A DNA stretch of 64,000 bases from positions 126,424,001-126,488,000 of the forward strand of contig NC_083869.1 of NCBI RefSeq assembly GCF_032452875.1, written 5' to 3'. Under the pieces are notes generated by a model, which was given only the letters and a program-made list of their open reading frames with translations, had not been told where the DNA came from and made no database searches. The translations under genes and the position numbers were made by a program. This DNA is from Bos javanicus. Taxonomy: Eukaryota > Chordata > Mammalia > Artiodactyla > Bovidae. Shown here piece after piece: positions 1 through 9,834 of this stretch (position 1 is the first letter of the stretch; every line of letters begins with the position of its first letter).

Positions 1-18
1 ACCACTAGGGAAGTCCTG
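1..18 (-). mobile_element. CHR-type SINE, window-edge remnant
   Basis: The first bases match the reverse complement of the CHR SINE head (the 'gggacttccctggtgg' start), so a minus-strand copy runs off the left edge. Too short to say more. Confidence 0.55.
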
Positions 19-54
19 ACTCAGATATTTATTTTTCAACCTAATTGTTCATGC

Positions 55-215
55 TTCCATTATCACATTTGTACTGTGAGTTTATTTCCACTAGAACATG
101 AGTATCTTGAGAGTAAATATTCTGTCTTTACATCTTTCTGAACTGTGCAAAACAGCTTCTAGTGATTGTAGGTACTCTATAAACATTTCTGGAAGATAGT
201 GGGGCAGAAAGGCAG
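55..215 (+). mobile_element. L2 LINE 3' end, degenerate
   Basis: The order 'cactagaacatgag...', then 'taggtactctataaacatttctgg', follows the L2 3' terminal region (transcript end of an ancient CR1-clade LINE). It is highly diverged and has no coding potential. Confidence 0.5.
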
Positions 216-221
216 GAAGAG

Positions 222-420
222 GTGTGTGTTAGTTGCTTAGTCGTGTTCAACTCTTTGCGACCCCATGGACTGTAGCCCACCAGGGTCCTCTGTCCATGGG
301 ATTTCCTAGGCAAGAATACTGGAGTGGGTTGCCATTTCCTTCTCCAGGGGATCTTCCTCACTCAGGGATCAAACCCGGGTCTCCCGCATTGCAGGCAGAA
401 TCTTTACCCACCAGGGAAGG
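222..420 (-). mobile_element. Bov-tA SINE
   Basis: Complete ruminant tRNA-headed SINE in reverse. The Bov-A body comes first (222-345), followed by the tRNA-derived head with its reversed pol III B-box ('atcaaacccgggtctcc'), ending near 'caccagggaagg'. No clear TSD could be read. Confidence 0.9.
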
Positions 421-599
421 TAGGGAGCAGGGTCATGCGAGTCCTCTACTGATATGCAGTTGAATAAGACCTTACTCGAGTAAAACAAACAGAGGCTGTT
501 TATGAAATGGTTGCATGGGGTTCTTCTGAAAGTCTGATTTCAGCAAGCTTGCATTTGGAGATTCATACAGGTGGCAGTCAGCCTCCATGATGCTCTTTA

Positions 600-1076
600 A
601 TAGTCTTACCTCCCGATTGCCATGCCCCCTCCCATGCTGACAGAGATGACCTCTGGAACCAGTAGGATAGTGTGGAAATAAAGGTACAGGATTTCTGAGG
701 CAAGTCAGAAGAGACTTGTGGCTTCTGCGTTACTCTCTCCTGGATCACTCTTCCCAGAAAAAAATACTAATGGCTATGTCTTGGAGACGAGCAACTCTAT
801 AAAGTAATCCATGAGGCAAAGAACTGAGGCCTCCTGCCAACAACCAGCTGAACGAGCCATCTTAGAATTGGCTCTTTTTGCCTCAGTTAAGTCTCAGATG
901 ACTGCAGTTCTGACATGTTGCCTATAAACTCATGACAGTCTCAGAGCCACACTACTCAGACACTCCTGAACTCCTCATCCATATAAATTCTATGGAATAA
1001 TAAATGTTAATTTTTGTCTGAAGTTTCTAATTTTGGAAATTATTTGTTATATAGCAATAGATAACATACAATAGAC
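600..1076 (+). mobile_element. ERVL-MaLR LTR (MLT1-type), solitary
   Basis: The MLT1-like order is recognisable: 'tggcttctgcgttactctctcc', 'aactgaggcctcctgcc', 'cagatgactgcag', then the poly(A)-signal region 'gaataataaatg' and the end 'agcaatagataac'. It is an old non-autonomous retroviral-type LTR with no internal coding region nearby. The left boundary is approximate. Confidence 0.75.
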
Positions 1077-1079
1077 TTA

Positions 1080-1257
1080 GTGGCTTTCCTTCTATCTAAA
1101 TTCCCTATAGTTTTGCAAGACACCTTGAACTTCTCTTCTTAGTTTTGAATTCTCTATTTGTTTAATGTCTGTCTATCTCCTTCAATGGAGGCAGAAACCA
1201 CATCTAATTTTTCTTCAAGGACAACTCCTAGCATTAAAAAGGCATTAAAATATGTTT
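1080..1257 (+). mobile_element. L2-like LINE remnant
   Basis: 'ttaatgtctgtctatctcc' followed by 'ggaggcagaaaccacatct' resembles the L2 3' untranslated region. Strongly diverged, so the family call is tentative. Confidence 0.35.
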
Positions 1258-1480
1258 TGCTGCTGCTGCTGCTAAGTCGCTTCAGTCGTGTCCGACTCTG
1301 TGCGACCCCATAGACGGCAGCCCACCAGGCTCCCCTGTCCCTGGGATTCTCCAGGCGAGAACACTGGAGTGGGTTGCCATTTCCTTCTCCAATGCATGAA
1401 AGTGAAAAGTGAAAGTGAAGTCACTCAGTCGTGTCTGATTCCTAGCGACCCCATGGACTGCAGCCTACCAGGCTCCTCTG
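1258..1480 (-). mobile_element. BOV-A2 SINE, 5'-truncated
   Basis: Reverse-oriented dimer of Bov-A units. It starts with the (GCT)n tail complement, then unit 2, the linker 'atgcatgaaagtgaaaagtg', and part of unit 1, stopping at 'ggctcctctg'. The missing end is the 5' end, as expected from target-primed reverse transcription. Confidence 0.92.
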
Positions 1481-1750
1481 TTTTAGTAAATATCTAATAA
1501 CAAACAAAATGAAGAATCCTAAACCCAAGAATGATTTCTTCCCAACATTTTATATCTCTAAAAATATTATAGTGATGTCATTCCCTAAATCATTTTTCAC
1601 ATAATATTAAAACATATGTGTGCCTCTATTATAGCATTATCACACACAGTAATAGTTGGCACTCTGTGAGCTCCATGAGGACAAGGATCTTAGCTTATTG
1701 ACTCGGCATTCCAGCATTTACAAGTAGCCACCACAAAGGTGTTCAGTAAA

Positions 1751-1998
1751 TGCTGCTGCTGCTGCTGCTAAGTCGCTTCAGTCGTGTCTGACTCTGTGCG
1801 ACCCCATAAACAGAAGCCCACCAGGCTCCCCCGTCCCTGGGATTCTCCAGGCAAGAGTGGGTTGCCATTTCCTTCTCCAATGCATGAAAGTGAAGTTGCT
1901 CAGTCGTGTCTGACTCTTAGCGACCCCATGGACTGCAGCCTACCAGGCTCCTCCGTCCATGGGATTTTCCAGGCAAGAGTACTGGAGTGGGGTGCCAT
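1751..1998 (-). mobile_element. BOV-A2 SINE with TSD
   Basis: Dimeric Bov-A element in reverse. An 11-bp direct repeat 'cagtaaatgct' lies at 1744-1754 and 1999-2009, marking it as a retrotransposition event. Unit 2 has lost a short segment ('gcaagagtgggttgcc' replaces the longer form). It sits in an L2/MIR-like 3' end ('gagctccatgaggacaagg', 1669-1687). Confidence 0.95.
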
Positions 1999-2009
1999 CA
2001 GTAAATGCT

Positions 2010-2414
2010 AGTGAGTGACAAATTAAGAGAAGTGATCAATCTGCAGAATGACTAAAGATGGACTTCTCATGATACTTATTATTCAAGACTTGAAGGTATG
2101 CTATCTCATTCTCTGCAGTTTGGAGGATTCTTTTCTTTGCTATGGAATCATCAGTTATACTGAATTAAAAAAAAAAACCCTTCTAAAAAAACCCTTCTAA
2201 TAATGCCCATTGATCAAACCAAATTTAAACAAGAGGTTCTACTCAGAAAGACAATAAACAAGAGGAAGGATAGTAGCATCTTCTGGTCCAATTTGGCAGA
2301 TGGAGAACACAGGAAATATACATTCCATGAGACAAGTAGATCCATAGACTAGTCACTTCATGTTCATACTGAACCAGCAAACCCAAGAATGCAAGGCACA
2401 GATTCTATAATTAG
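2010..2414. other. unassigned AT-rich sequence
   Basis: No repeat family or exon recognised. It contains a short local duplication of 'aaaaaacccttct' at about 2166-2200. Nothing else stands out. Confidence 0.4.
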
Positions 2415-2427
2415 AAGGGCTCCCTTG

Positions 2428-2680
2428 GGTCTTGCCTGTGGTCCAGTGGTTCAGAATCCACCTGCCAAAGCAGGGGACACCAGTTCGGTCCCTGGTCCGG
2501 GAAGACTCCATTCACAACTACCAAAGCTTGGGAGCTCTAAAGTTTGTGCTCTGCAACAGGAGAAGCCACTGCAATGACAGGCCCACATGCCACAACAAAG
2601 AGTAGCCCTCAATCACTGCAACTAGAGAAAACCCGTGCACAGCAACGAGACCCAGTGCAGCCATAAGTAAATAAATACTT
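2428..2680 (+). mobile_element. CHR-type tRNA SINE (long form)
   Basis: tRNA-like head ('gtggtccagtggttcagaatcc', B-box 'agttcggtccc') followed by the CHR body ('gtgctctgcaacaggagaagcc', 'agagtagccc', 'actagagaaa') and an A-rich 'aagtaaataaata' tail. TSD is 'aagggctcccttg' (2415-2427) against 'aagggcccccttg' (2681-2693), one mismatch. Confidence 0.88.
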
Positions 2681-2914
2681 AAGGGCCCCCTTGAGAGAGA
2701 CTGTCATTCAAAACATTAGAAAGTCGAAGTGATAACAGAGGAGTTGGGTGATACATGATACATAGAATAGTAAAACCCAGAGCAAAATACCTGAAACTGT
2801 ATGGTATTTATTTAATACTCAGAGGGCTATGGGTACAAATACCATTATTATGATGTCAACAAGTCAGCAGATTCTTTTTGAACAAATTTTTATTTTATCT
2901 TACTGTGGAAATTT

Positions 2915-3187
2915 CAGAGAAGGCAATGGCAACCCACTCCAGTATTCTTGCCTGGAAAATCCCATGGATGGAGGAGCCTGGTGGGCTCCTGTCCATGGGG
3001 TTGCTAGGAGTCAGACACGACTGAACGACTTCACTTTGAATTTTCACTTTCATGCATTGGAGAAGGAAATGGCAACCCATTCCAGTGTCCTTGCCTGGAG
3101 AATCCCAGGAACAGGGGAGCCTGGTGGGCTGCCGTCTATGGGGTCACACAGAGTCGGACACGACTGAAGCAACTTAGCAGTAGCAGC
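2915..3187 (+). mobile_element. BOV-A2 SINE with perfect 13-bp TSD
   Basis: Both Bov-A units, the linker and the AGC-type tail are present. Flanking direct repeats 'actgtggaaattt' at 2902-2914 and 3188-3200 are identical, so the insertion is relatively young. Confidence 0.96.
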
Positions 3188-3264
3188 ACTGTGGAAATTT
3201 ATAATAGAACTGTTAAAGTCATTCTCAGGGAAAACAATACATCTAAAGTATCATGTTAAATACT

Positions 3265-3655
3265 GTATAATGTCACTTATATGTGGAATCTAGAAAAATG
3301 ATATAGATTAACTTTTTTGCAAAGCAGAAGTAGAGACACAGATGTAGAGAATGAACGTAAAGATATAGAGCGGGGGAGGGGCCACCATGATTTGGGAGAA
3401 TGGAGTTGACATGTGTACACTATTATGTATAAAATAGATAACTAATGAGAATTTACTGTGTAGCACAGGGAACTCTAACTGATGCTCTATAATGACCTAA
3501 ATGGGAAGGAAATCCAAAAAAGAGGAGATATATGTTATATAATCCAAAAGAAGGAGATACCTATTGCTGATTCACTTTGCTGTACAACAGAAACTAATGC
3601 AACATTGTAAAACAACTGAGTTCCAATAAAAGTTAATTTAAAAATGTAAATAAAG
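3265..3655 (+). mobile_element. L1 3' end (ruminant L1), 5'-truncated
   Basis: Typical artiodactyl L1 3' sequence: 'atatgtggaatctagaaaaatg', 'gcaaagcagaagtagagacac', 'ataaaatagataactaatgag', 'gggaactctaactgatgctc', 'aatccaaaaaagagg', ending 'ccaataaaagttaatttaaa'. Only the last part of ORF2 and the 3' UTR remain. Confidence 0.85.
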
Positions 3656-4589
3656 TACCATGTTATACTAGAAGGTATCAAACACGATCTATCTGACTGC
3701 AACCAAAGCTGCTTGTACAAATTATGTAATAAGTATACACTCTAATGAAGTTAGCCAGGGTATCCATTGATTTAGGAATGACTGAGAGTTGAATCAGTTA
3801 CTTTTTTTCTGTTACTTACAGTTCCTACTGCAATGACTACTAGTATAATGTATTCATACTAATGCATCCATGCGGAGTTCCATCATCAAAATGAGGTCAT
3901 GTCTTTCACTGGTGATCTTTCTAACTGTTGATGACCTTCTCATCCCATATACAAAGAATTGCCATAAAGCAATAGCAAAAACAAATCTATCTTATATTGC
4001 CAAAGTCTAATGACCGACATGAAACACAGATATCTTGACTAAAGGAAAACAAAACAAAACAAAGATAACATTTAAGCTGGTACTCCCATATTCAAACACT
4101 TTCATTTGGATATTTAGTAAAAAAAACAGGAGGGCACAGTAATGCCAGCAATGGATCACACAGCTTTGAAGAGGATCTCCCAACAAAGCCACCAATGTAC
4201 ACTTGGTGTTTAATGAAATATAAAAGTGCAATGTTCTAGGAGACGGCTATGTTTATACAGTGTTGGTGTAAACACCATCTCAGCTCCAACTCTGGCTTGC
4301 AAGGGTCATGAGGGAAGGACTTTTATTAACTGATGAAGCTGTTAATTAACAGTTCTGAAGACATAACCATGAAGGCCTGAATGCTAATTTTCACAGAAGT
4401 AGCCAATTTGATGTTATCCCTATTTAATATACTGAATTTCATTATATATTCTCAAACTATGATGGCAATCATTCATCCATATTTCCCCTCTTTGGTCATT
4501 CATCAGGTATTTATTTTACTACACATTAATTTTGGTGATAGAAAAGATTTTATTTCATTTTTTTAAGTGTCTTGACTTGTATCTTTTTT
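3656..4589. other. unassigned AT-rich interval
   Basis: No ruminant repeat, exon or RNA gene recognised across about 0.9 kb. Short open frames here have no recognisable domain. Confidence 0.4.
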
Positions 4590-4892
4590 TAACATTCATT
4601 TATTTTTTAAAAGCCTATGATTTGCCTAGCCCTAGTTTCAGTATTAAGGAAATAGGGGTGAACAAAATGGACAAAAGTCTCTACTGTTAAAAACTGACAT
4701 TTTAGTGATGGGAGCTAGACAATAAAAAATAATTAAAGTATAGGTATAATATGCCAAATGATTCATTGGAGAAAAATAAAGCAGGAAAGAGGGAAAGATA
4801 GCTGGGGTTAGATGGGATTGTAACTTTAAACAGAATGGTGAGGAAACGCCTCACTGAGAAAGCAACATCTGAGCAAAAACCTGGAGAAAGTG

Positions 4893-5290
4893 GTGTGTGT
4901 TAATCAATTCAGGCTGCCATAAAAAAACACCATAGGTTGGGTGGCTTAAACAATAGACATTCATTTTTTTCGAGTTCTGGAGGCTGGAAATCAGAGATCA
5001 GGGAGTTAGCATGGTTCAGTTCTGAGGAGAGCTCTTCCTGGCCTGTGGAAGGTAGCCTTCTTGTTCTGTGTGCACACGGAGACAGAGAGGGGAGGAGAGA
5101 GAGAGGGAGGGAGGCTGTGCTCAGGTATCTCTTCTCATGTGGACATTAACTGTTATATCGGGTTCCACCTTTATGACCTCATTCAACCTTAATTACCTTC
5201 ATTAAGGCCCTATCTCCAAATAGTATACTGGGGGCTAAAGCTTCAACATATAAATACGGGTCGGGGGACAACACAATTCAGTCCATTGCA
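4893..5290 (-). mobile_element. ERVL-MaLR LTR (MLT1/MST-type), reverse
   Basis: Reverse complement of a MaLR LTR: 'caggctgccataaaaaaacacc', 'gttctggaggctgg', a polypurine stretch at 5080-5118, 'atgacctcattcaacc', 'taaggccctatctcc', 'cttcaacatataaatacgg'. It is inserted in the L2 copy. LTR only; no viral gene is present. Confidence 0.75.
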
Positions 5291-5329
5291 GGTTATCAGT
5301 AATGTGTATATCTGGGGGAAGGATGTTTT

Positions 5330-5830
5330 GTTTTTAAATAGGAGTATAATTGCTTCGGGCTTCCCTGGTAGCTCAGCTGGTAAAGAGTCCACCTGCAATG
5401 CAGGTTCAATTCCTGGGTCAGCAAAATCTCCTGGAGAAGGGATAGCTACCCACTTGAGTATTCTTGGACCTCCCTGGTGGCTCAGACAGTAAAGAATCTG
5501 CCTGCAATGGGGGAGACTGAGTTCGATCCCTGGGTTGGGAAGATCTCCTGAAGGAGGGCATGGCAACCCACTCCAGTATTCTTGCCTGGAGAATTCCATG
5601 GACAGAGGAGCCTGGTGGGCTACAGTTTGTAGGATTGCAAAGAGCCGGACTGAAGCGACTAAGCACAGCACAGCACATAATTGCTTCACAATGTTGTGTT
5701 AATTTCTGCTGTGCACCAGAGTGAATCATCTATATGCGTACATGTATCCCTTCCCTCTTGAGCCTCCCTGCCACCTTCTCCCCCATCAGATGACCCCTCT
5801 AGATCATCACAGAGCACCGAACTGAGCCCC
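5330..5830 (-). mobile_element. L1 3' end, reverse, with 18-bp TSD
   Basis: Reverse complement of the L1 3' region ('ttgcttcacaatgttgtgttaa...', 'cagatgacccctctagatcatcacagagc'). It is flanked by 'ctgggggaaggatgtttt' (5312-5329) and 'ctgggggaagaatgtttt' (5831-5848), an 18-bp duplication with one mismatch taken from the host L2. It was later split by a Bov-tA. Confidence 0.8.
5357..5676 (+). mobile_element. Bov-tA SINE with two tRNA heads
   Basis: A first head plus about 35 bp of Bov-A body (5357-5465, ending 'gagtattcttgg') is followed directly by a second complete head and body (5466-5676). One perfect TSD, 'ataattgcttc' (5346-5356 and 5677-5687), encloses the whole unit, so both parts probably arrived in one event. 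The B-box is visible near 5520 ('gagttcgatccc'). Confidence 0.92.
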
Positions 5831-6218
5831 CTGGGGGAAGAATGTTTTAGGCAGAGAGTTTGGGACAAAGATACCAGTCAAGGAGTTGTCAGCATATAGA
5901 TGATATTTGAAGCCATCAGCCTGGATGAAATCACCAATAGAGTAAAAATACAGAAGCCAAGGTCTGAATCCTAGACTGAAAGGAGCAGTCAGTGAGTGCG
6001 GTAGGAGAAAACCAAGACAGTGTAGTGACCTGGAAGTCTAGTGGATAAAACATAGATATTTCAAGAAGGAGGAGGCAAGAGCTTTGTCATCAAGAATGAA
6101 GGCTGAGTTTTGACTGTTGGATTAACAACATGGAGGTCACAGGTGGCCTGACCAAGAGCAATTTTGGTGGAGTGGTAAGGGCAAAAGCCTGGTTTTGGAG
6201 TAGGTTCAAGAGAGACTG

Positions 6219-6498
6219 CGGAGAAGGCAATGGCACCCCACTCCAGTACTCTTGCCTGGAGAATCCCATGGACGGAGGAGCCTGGTGGGCTGCAGTCCAT
6301 GGGTCACTAAGAGTCAAACACGACTGAGCGACTTCCCTTTCACTTTTCACTTTCATGCATGGAGAAAGAGATGGCAACCCACTCCAGTGTTCTTGCCTGG
6401 AGAATCCCAGGGACAGGGGAGCCTGGTGGGCTGCCGTCTATGGGGTTGCACAGAGTCGGACACGACTGAAGCGACTTAGCAGCAGCAGCAGCAGCAGC
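6219..6498 (+). mobile_element. BOV-A2 SINE with perfect TSD
   Basis: Full-length dimer starting 'cggagaaggcaatggcacccc' and ending in seven CAG/AGC units. TSD 'aagagagactg' at 6208-6218 and 6499-6509 is exact. The host is the reverse L2. Confidence 0.96.
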
Positions 6499-6530
6499 AA
6501 GAGAGACTGAGAGGAGAGGATTCAAAATAT

Positions 6531-7850
6531 TGAGAAGACAAACAGCAAAAAAAAAAAAAAAACAGATAAATCGGACTATATCACAATTAAAAACCTTTAG
6601 CTGCAAATGATACCATCAAGAAAACAAAAAGACAACCTACCATATGGGAGAAAATTTTTTATAAATCTGATAAGAGACTTGTATCCAGAATATCTATTTT
6701 TAAAAGCTTTATAACTCAATAGTAAAAAAAAAAGCCCATTTTTTCCAAATGGACAAAGGACTTGAATAGTCATTTCTCCCAGGAAGATATGTAAATGGTC
6801 AGTAAGAATGTAAAAAGGTGGGACTTCCCTGATGGCTCAGTGGTTAAAGCTCTGCACTTTCAATGCAGGGGACGTTGGTTTGATCCCTGGTTGGGGATCC
6901 TACATGCTGTGCCATGCAGCCAGTAAATAAGTAAATGTATAAAATAAAAGAAAATAAAATTACCTATGGCTGATTCATGTTGAGGTTTGACAGAAAACAG
7001 AAAAATTCTGTAAAGCAATTATCCATCGATTAAAAAATAAATAAATTTTAAAAATATATAAAATTTCTTTAAAAAAACATAAAAAGGTACTCAAGAATCG
7101 TTAGCCATTAGAGAAATGCAAATCAAAACCACAATGAGATACCACTTCGCACCCACTAACATGCCTATAATATAAAAGACAAATATTTACAAGTGTTGGT
7201 GAGGGTTTAAGAAATTGGAACCCTCATATATTGCGGGCAGGAATACAAAATGGTTCAGAATTTTGGAAAACAGTTTGGCAATTCTTCAAAAAGCCAAACA
7301 TAGGATTACCCTATGGCTTAGCAATTTCACTTCCAAAGATATATCCAAGAGAAACAAAAGTATATATCCACACAAATACTTATATCATAAGATGATGTAC
7401 ATGGATGTTCACAGCAGGATTATTCATAATAGCCAAAAAGTGGAAACAATTTGAAAATGTTCATCAACTGATAAGTGGATCAATGAAAGTGGTATATTCC
7501 AGCAATGGAATTATAATTGAACAATTCAAAGGACTCAAGTACTGGTGTATGCTACAACCTGGATGAACTTCAAAACATTGTGTTAAATGAGAGAATCCAG
7601 TCAAAAAAGATCACGTAGCATAATTCCTCTATATGAAACGTCCAGAATAGACAAGTCCATAAAGACAAAAAGATTAGTGATTGTATAGGGTTTTATTGGA
7701 TGGGAGTGATTAATGGACTAGGGGTTGTTTTGTGGAAGATGAGAAAGTGCTTCTTGTTGCTCAAGTCTGTGAATATCTTAAAATCATTAAATTTTACACT
7801 TTAAATGAGTGAATTTTACGGTATGTGAATTACATCCCCATGGAGATGTG
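6531..7850 (+). mobile_element. old L1 (L1M-type), ORF2 3' part and 3' UTR
   Basis: ORF2-derived order is clear: 'gagacttgtatccagaatat', 'ccaaatggacaaaggacttgaat', 'gccattagagaaatgcaaatc', 'caatgagataccactt', 'agcaatttcacttccaaag', 'gttcacagcaggattattcat', and a 3' UTR ending near 7850. Frameshifts and stops are numerous. It is interrupted by the composite insertion at 6820-7079. Confidence 0.85.
6820..7079 (+). mobile_element. composite insertion: short CHR SINE fused to L1 3' end
   Basis: 6820 to about 6955 is a short CHR SINE (head, B-box 'ggtttgatccc', 'gctgtgccatgcagcc', A-rich tail). About 6960-7079 is the terminal part of a young ruminant L1 ('acctatggctgattcatgttg', 'attctgtaaagcaattatcc'). 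One direct repeat, 'taaaaaggt' at 6811-6819 and 7080-7088, encloses both, and removing 6820-7079 restores the host L1. A template switch from L1 RNA to SINE RNA would explain it; two sequential insertions are the alternative. Confidence 0.7.
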
Positions 7851-7869
7851 GTAGGGTTTTTTGGGTTTT

Positions 7870-8230
7870 CTGTTTGTTTTTTAAATTACTTATTTATTTG
7901 TTTTTGACTGTGCTAGGTCTTCGTTGCTGCGCACAGGCTTTCCTCTAGTTGCAGGGTGCAGAGACGACTCTCTAGCTGCAGTGCTCAGGCTTCTCATTGT
8001 GGTGGCTTCTCTCGTCGTGGAGCACGGGCCCTAGAGCGTGTAGGCTTCAGTAGCTGCGGAGCATAGTTTCAGCAGTGGTGATTTGCTGACTCTAGAGCTC
8101 GTGTTCAATAGTGGTAGCACATGGGCTTAGTCCTTCTGCGAGATGTGGAATCTTCCCAGTCCAGGGACCGAACCCATGTCCTCTGCATTGGCAGGCAGAC
8201 TCTTACTCACTGGGCTACCAGGGAAGTCCC
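7870..8230 (-). mobile_element. CHR-type tRNA SINE (long form), reverse
   Basis: Reverse CHR: T-rich tail complement, 'cttcgttgctgcgcacaggc', 'ctctagttgcag', 'agagcgtgtaggcttcagtagc', then the head complement ending 'ctaccagggaagtccc'. Left boundary approximate. Confidence 0.88.
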
Positions 8231-8687
8231 AGGTTCTTTCGTTTTTTAATTGCACAGTGGTGATGAGAGCCACAGAAATAAAACTCTAGGAGATACTTAC
8301 TCATCACTGTTCGGGATCCAATTCTAAGTTTATCTGACTCTTAACCATTTTGCTATACTGCCTGCTAAGGATTATTTTCTTAAGTTAGATTCCTTGTAGA
8401 ATTAATTACTGAAACAAAGGATCTGAACAATTTATTGGGAGGGCTGAAGGAGTCCATGCAGCCATTTGGGCTTGCCAGGTCCTTGGACCCTTTCTAAGCA
8501 AAATGATCCAAACTGTTCTTTCCTGCTCAAATGATATGACTCATACAATCTGTTTTGAATGAAATATACTCTGCTATCACAACTGATTAACCAGAGGCCA
8601 AGACACAAGTCCAAGGCAGCTATATACAGGCTAGTCAACTGCCACTGAGGCAGTAGCAGTAGCTTAGCGTTCAAAAGCAGAATTCAC
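8231..8687. other. unassigned sequence
   Basis: No recognisable repeat or exon. Short open frames lack domains. GC content is moderate and there is no CpG enrichment. Confidence 0.4.
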
Positions 8688-8792
8688 TGGAGAAGGGAGC
8701 GGCAACCCTCTCCAGTATTCTTGCTTGGGAAATCCCATGGACAGAAGAGCCTAGTGGGCTGCAGTCTATGGGGTCACACGACTGAGCATGCA
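8688..8792 (+). mobile_element. Bov-A monomer fragment
   Basis: A single Bov-A unit ('ggagaagggagcggcaacc' to 'gactgagcatgcaag') lacking a tRNA head and second unit. Probably a truncated Bov-tA or BOV-A2. Confidence 0.85.
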
Positions 8793-8838
8793 AGTGTGAG
8801 CTGGGAGGAGGGAGATGGGTTGATAGCAATAAATAGAT

Positions 8839-8974
8839 GTGCTGCTGCTGCTGCTAAGTCACTTCAGTTGTGTCCAACTCTGTGCGACCCCATAGATGGC
8901 AGCCCACCAGGCTCCTCCATCCCTGGGATTCTCCAGGCAAGAATACTGGAGTGTGTTGCCATTTCCTTCTCCAA
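8839..8974 (-). mobile_element. BOV-A2 SINE, one unit, reverse
   Basis: (GCT)5 tail complement followed by one Bov-A unit, ending 'ccatttccttctcc'. The flanks 'caataaatagatg' and 'caataaacagagg' may be an imperfect TSD. Confidence 0.9.
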
Positions 8975-9834
8975 TAAACAGAGGTAGAACTAAAAACAAA
9001 AAACAAAAACGCACAACTCAGTACTGAGTAATGGCAAATCAACCCAATCAAATGATCTCTTTAGGGACATATGCCAAGTGAACAAAACAAGGCAAATAAC
9101 TCAAGCCCAAGTTGTTAAGCTTTTAGCAGCTGTGTGGTAAGTATAGAAAATGAATTATTTGTGAAGAGTTTTCAGTTGTTGTCCAAAGAATGAGCCCAAA
9201 CACCTCTTGAAGACAAGCCCACACCGCTAGGAACCCACGTGTAACACATTGGTGCCAAGTTAATTATACTAATGTAATTATATGAAGCATTCTCCAAATG
9301 TAAAGGTTACAAAGAGAAACAAAGTCATTCCATCAGATTGAATCATTATACCAACAAAATTTTTAAATAAATTATCTTTTTGTTCCAAGGTGGGGAAAAT
9401 GAACATGAACTAGAACATCTAATCCAGTAAGGCCTCTGAACCTTCTAAATATTCAACTGCCCTCAAGCCCTAACATCCTTTTCTGCTCTGCTCCTACCTA
9501 ATAAATTTGCCTTTATGCCACTGGGAAAATATGGCATCCAGATAAGAACTTTCTCATCCTCTCACCACCAAATCCACCAACCTATATCTGCGTTAGCACC
9601 CATATTCTCAGGAGCGTCCTGTTCTTATTAAAGACCAACTGTCCCATTTAGGCTTTGTTTCACATTTCCTTTAGCCTAGTTATAGACTTTGCTCCTGAAA
9701 TTTTCCTTAATCTCTCCTGCATTATCAATTTCTACCTTTCTATTGAAATCATGTGAACACGCTCTAGAATTTCCTTCCCCATACTTAAAAAACTCTCCTG
9801 GGAAATTAAAACAAAACAAACAAAAACTCTGGGG
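8975..9834. other. unassigned, AT-rich
   Basis: About 0.86 kb with no family I can name. The start contains a simple A/C-rich stretch ('aactaaaaacaaaaaac'). No exon-like signal. Confidence 0.4.

Larger units (their letters stand above)
4590..6530 (-). mobile_element. L2 LINE, reverse, split by three later insertions
   Basis: L2 pieces in reverse order: the 3' end at 4590-4892 ('gcctagccctagtttcag', 'gtgaacaaaatggacaaaag', 'ggtgaggaaacgcctcactg'), a piece at 5291-5329 ('atctgggggaagg'), and 5849-6218 ('gttgtcagcatatagatgatat', 'gatgaaatcaccaatagag', 'acatggaggtcac'). The order agrees with one L2 copy (with an internal deletion) cut by a MaLR LTR, an L1 and a BOV-A2. No reading frame survives. 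Confidence 0.7.

Noticed and set aside
5466..5550. tRNA-gene-like sequence with a B-box ('gttcgatccc')
   Set aside because: It is the tRNA-derived head of Bov-tA. The same holds for all CHR and Bov-tA heads; no cloverleaf with a proper acceptor and anticodon arm was seen.
6481..6498. CAG/GCT triplet runs at BOV-A2 ends
   Set aside because: These are the normal AGC tails of BOV-A2, not triplet-expansion loci in genes.
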